Below, one piece after another: positions 61,487 to 64,000 of a DNA stretch of 64,000 nt (its first letter is position 1; every line of letters begins with the position of its first letter). The position numbers and the translations under genes were made by a program. The notes beneath the pieces were generated by a model. That model was not told where the DNA came from. It made no database searches and was given only the letters and a program-made list of their open reading frames with translations. Source of the DNA: Flavobacteriales bacterium (GTDB lineage Bacteria; Bacteroidota; Bacteroidia; Flavobacteriales_F; PHOS-HE28); NCBI GenBank assembly GCA_016705545.1, contig JADIYA010000008.1:62001-126000 (forward strand), in the 5' to 3' direction.

Positions 61487-64000
61487 ATGCCCAAAGACAA
61501 CAGTATCAAGTCCGTCCTGATCATCGGATCAGGACCGATCGTCATCGGCCAAGCCTGCGAATTCGACTACTCCGGTAGCCAGGCCAGCCGCTCCCTCCGC
61601 AACGAAGGCATCGAGGTCACGCTGATCAACAGCAACCCGGCCACCATCATGACCGATCCGGTCACGGCGGACAATGTCTACCTGAAGCCGCTCACCACGG
61701 AGAGCATCGAGGAGATCCTCAAGAAGCATAGGATCGACGCCGTGCTGCCCACCATGGGCGGACAGACCGCCCTCAACCTCGCCATCGAGTGCGAGAAGCT
61801 CGGCATCTGGCAGCAGTACGGCGTGCGCATGATCGGGGTGGACACCAAGGCCATCGACATCACCGAGAACCGCGAGCAGTTCCGCCTCTTGATGGAGCGC
61901 ATCGGCGTGCCCATGGCGCCCAGCAAGACCGTCACCAGCTTCCTCGAAGGCAAGAAGGTGGCGCAGGAGTTCGGCTTCCCGCTGGTGATCCGCGCCAGCT
62001 ACACGCTAGGCGGTGCGGGCGCCAGCTTCGTGAAGGACCCCGCCGAGTTCGACAAGCTGCTCAAGCACGGCCTGCAGATCAGCCCCATCCACGAGGTGAT
62101 GATCGACAAGGCCCTGCTCGGCTGGAAGGAGTACGAGCTGGAGCTGCTGCGCGACAAGGACGACAACGTCACCATCATCTGCAGCATCGAGAACTTCGAT
62201 CCGATGGGCATCCACACCGGCGACAGCATCACCGTGGCGCCGGCCATGACCCTCAGCGACCGCACCTACCAGCGCATGCGCACCGAGGCCATCAAGATGA
62301 TGCGCGCCATCGGCGACTTCGCGGGCGGTTGCAACGTGCAGTTCGCGGTGAGCCCCGATGAGCACGAGCACATCTACGCCATCGAGATCAACCCGCGCGT
62401 GAGCCGCAGCAGCGCGCTCGCCAGCAAGGCCACGGGCTACCCCATCGCCAAGATCGCCAGCAAGCTCGCCATCGGCTATCGCCTTGATGAGCTGGAGAAC
62501 CCCATCACCGGCACCAGCGCCTTCTTCGAGCCCACGCTCGATTACGTCATCGTGAAAGTGCCGCGCTGGAACTTCGACAAGTTCGAAGGCAGCGACCGTC
62601 GCCTCGGCGTGCAGATGAAGAGCGTCGGCGAGACGATGGGCATCGGTCGCAGTTTTCAAGAGGCGTTGCAGAAGGCGTGTCAAAGTCTCGAGATCAAACG
62701 CAACGGTCTGGGCGCCGACGGCAAGGAGACCCGCGACGCGGCCGTGCTCTTGGACAGTCTCGCCAACCCGAGCTGGAGCCGCCTCTTCCACGTGTACGAT
62801 GCTATCAAGCTGGGCATTCCGTTCAGCAAGATCCACGAGTTGACGCGCATCGACATCTGGTTCTTGAAGCAGATCGAGGACATGATCCTCACCGAAAAGG
62901 AAGTTGAGAAATACACGCTCGATACCCTGCCGCGCGACCTCTTCTTCGAAGCGAAGCAGAAAGGCTACGCGGACAGACAGGTCGCGCATTTGCTCGGCTG
63001 CCTCGAAAGCCAGGTCTATAAGAAGCGGAACGAGCTCGGCATCAAACGCGTGTACAAATTGGTGGACACCTGCGCCGGTGAGTTCCCCGCGAAGACGCCT
63101 TACTACTACAGCACCTTCGAGGAGGAGAACGAGAGCGTGCGCAGCGACCGCAAGAAGATCGTGGTGCTCGGCAGCGGCCCCAACCGCATCGGCCAGGGCA
63201 TCGAATTCGATTACAGCTGCGTGCATGGCGTGCTCGCCGCGAAGGAGATGGGCTACGAGACCATCATGATCAACTGCAACCCGGAGACGGTGAGCACCGA
63301 CTTCGACACCGCCGACAAGCTCTACTTCGAGCCGGTGTTCTGGGAGCACATCTACGACATCATCCAGCACGAACAGCCCGAGGGCGTAATCGTACAACTC
63401 GGCGGACAGACCGCATTGAAGCTCGCCGAGAAACTGGAGAAGTACGGCATCAAGATCATCGGCACCAGCTTCGCCGCGCTGGACATGGCCGAGGACCGCG
63501 AACGTTTCTCATCGCTCCTGCGCGATCTCGGCATCCCGTATCCCGCCTTCGCTGCGGTGAACAACGCCGAAGAAGCCGTGCGACTGAGCCGCGAGCTCGG
63601 CTTCCCGCTGCTGGTGCGCCCCAGCTACGTGCTCGGTGGCCAGAAGATGAAGATCGTGATCAACGAGGAGGAGCTCGTGGACCAGGTGCTGGACATCCTG
63701 CGCCTGATGCCCGACAACCGCATCCTCATCGATCACTTCCTCGATGGCGCCATCGAAGCGGAGAGCGATTCCATCTGCGACGGCGAGATGGTGCGCATCA
63801 TCGGCATCATGGAGCACATCGAACCGGCGGGCATCCACAGCGGCGACAGCAACGCGGTGCTACCGCCCTTCGACCTCAGCGAAAAGGTGATCTCGCAGAT
63901 CCGCGAGCACACGCACAAGATCGCCCTCGCCCTCAAGACCGTGGGCCTGGTGAACATCCAGTTCGCCGTGAAGAACGAAGTGGTGTACGTGATCGAAGCC
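61487..64000 (+). CDS. carB: Carbamoyl-phosphate synthase large subunit (3' end beyond window)
   Basis: The first 838 residues of a ~1,070-residue enzyme that makes carbamoyl phosphate from glutamine-derived ammonia, bicarbonate and ATP for pyrimidines and arginine. The protein starts MPKDNSIKSVLIIGSGPIVI and has two homologous halves: GQACEFDYSG, NSNPATIMTD and LPTMGGQTALN in the first ATP-grasp unit, and LGSGPNRIGQGIEFDYS, NCNPETVSTD and VQLGGQTALKL in the second, which is incomplete at the window end. The carA small subunit is not in the window, so the two genes are not adjacent upstream. The C-terminal allosteric domain is not visible. Confidence 0.97.
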   Translation, partial: MPKDNSIKSVLIIGSGPIVIGQACEFDYSGSQASRSLRNEGIEVTLINSNPATIMTDPVTADNVYLKPLTTESIEEILKKHRIDAVLPTMGGQTALNLAIECEKLGIWQQYGVRMIGVDTKAIDITENREQFRLLMERIGVPMAPSKTVTSFLEGKKVAQEFGFPLVIRASYTLGGAGASFVKDPAEFDKLLKHGLQISPIHEVMIDKALLGWKEYELELLRDKDDNVTIICSIENFDPMGIHTGDSITVAPAMTLSDRTYQRMRTEAIKMMRAIGDFAGGCNVQFAVSPDEHEHIYAIEINPRVSRSSALASKATGYPIAKIASKLAIGYRLDELENPITGTSAFFEPTLDYVIVKVPRWNFDKFEGSDRRLGVQMKSVGETMGIGRSFQEALQKACQSLEIKRNGLGADGKETRDAAVLLDSLANPSWSRLFHVYDAIKLGIPFSKIHELTRIDIWFLKQIEDMILTEKEVEKYTLDTLPRDLFFEAKQKGYADRQVAHLLGCLESQVYKKRNELGIKRVYKLVDTCAGEFPAKTPYYYSTFEEENESVRSDRKKIVVLGSGPNRIGQGIEFDYSCVHGVLAAKEMGYETIMINCNPETVSTDFDTADKLYFEPVFWEHIYDIIQHEQPEGVIVQLGGQTALKLAEKLEKYGIKIIGTSFAALDMAEDRERFSSLLRDLGIPYPAFAAVNNAEEAVRLSRELGFPLLVRPSYVLGGQKMKIVINEEELVDQVLDILRLMPDNRILIDHFLDGAIEAESDSICDGEMVRIIGIMEHIEPAGIHSGDSNAVLPPFDLSEKVISQIREHTHKIALALKTVGLVNIQFAVKNEVVYVIEA

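Noticed and set aside
62006..63397. A 463-codon minus-strand open frame
   Set aside because: Lies opposite carB, which is unmistakable on the plus strand.
1..64000. CRISPR array, tRNA or rRNA genes, defence islands
   Set aside because: No regularly spaced direct repeats, no cloverleaf-like or rRNA sequence and no known defence genes were found by reading; short tRNAs could still be missed by eye.

Overview
The window is a GC-rich (about 60% by eye), densely coded chromosomal segment from a member of the Bacteroidota, most likely a Flavobacteriales-type lineage. Several features support this: five secreted proteins with type IX secretion (T9SS) C-terminal sorting domains, a GldA-type ABC ATPase, a complete alternative complex III (ActA-F) operon followed by cytochrome oxidase genes, a CAB-ordered succinate dehydrogenase, a DUF4271-hemD pair, and recurrent promoter elements of the Bacteroidota type (TAnnTTTG, here often TAnnTTCG). 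I cannot name a genus. No rRNA, tRNA, CRISPR array, prophage or intact insertion sequence was seen.

Layout. 1-3.2 kb: the last codons of a probable adenylate cyclase, then two paralogous T9SS cargo proteins whose N-terminal ~100 residues are nearly identical. 3.2-5.75 kb: a TonB-dependent receptor controlled by a clear TPP riboswitch, so probably a thiamine-compound importer. 5.76-17.4 kb: a minus-strand respiratory operon, actABCDEF-ctaC-ctaD, closed by a strong terminator; electrons pass from quinol through alternative complex III to an aa3-type oxidase. 17.4-24.1 kb: a SPOR-domain protein, metK, gldA and sdhCAB. 24.2-34.5 kb: surface-polysaccharide genes, comprising an NlpC/P60-CapA fusion with an apparent frameshift, a CpsB/YwqE-like phosphatase, rfbB, a WbpA/B/D/E-like set for UDP-GlcNAc(3NAc)A, UDP-glucuronate decarboxylase and UDP-glucose dehydrogenase. 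34.6-36.7 kb: an outer-membrane protein and the Kdo transferase waaA. 36.7-50.1 kb: mixed housekeeping and hypothetical genes (MazG-like, dtd, P4-type acid phosphatase, rsgA, ruvB, glutaryl-CoA dehydrogenase, DUF4271, hemD). 50.1-56 kb: a 158-bp MITE-like element, rnpA-yidD-S41 protease, an O-antigen-ligase-like protein and two LPS-type glycosyltransferases. 56-61.3 kb: a subtilisin-like T9SS protease, a small holin-like membrane protein, a two-PDZ T9SS protein and an S4 RNA-binding protein. 61.5-64 kb: carB, cut by the window end.

The most useful non-gene signals are these: the TPP riboswitch with a hairpin that touches the receptor start codon; a promoter geometry in which the -7-like element lies only 4-9 nt before the start codon at nine genes, implying leaderless or nearly leaderless mRNAs; two places where a terminator hairpin abuts the next promoter; and several families of intergenic inverted repeats. 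I did not find convincing evidence for a new defence system or similar gene module. Most coding content is core metabolism and envelope biogenesis.
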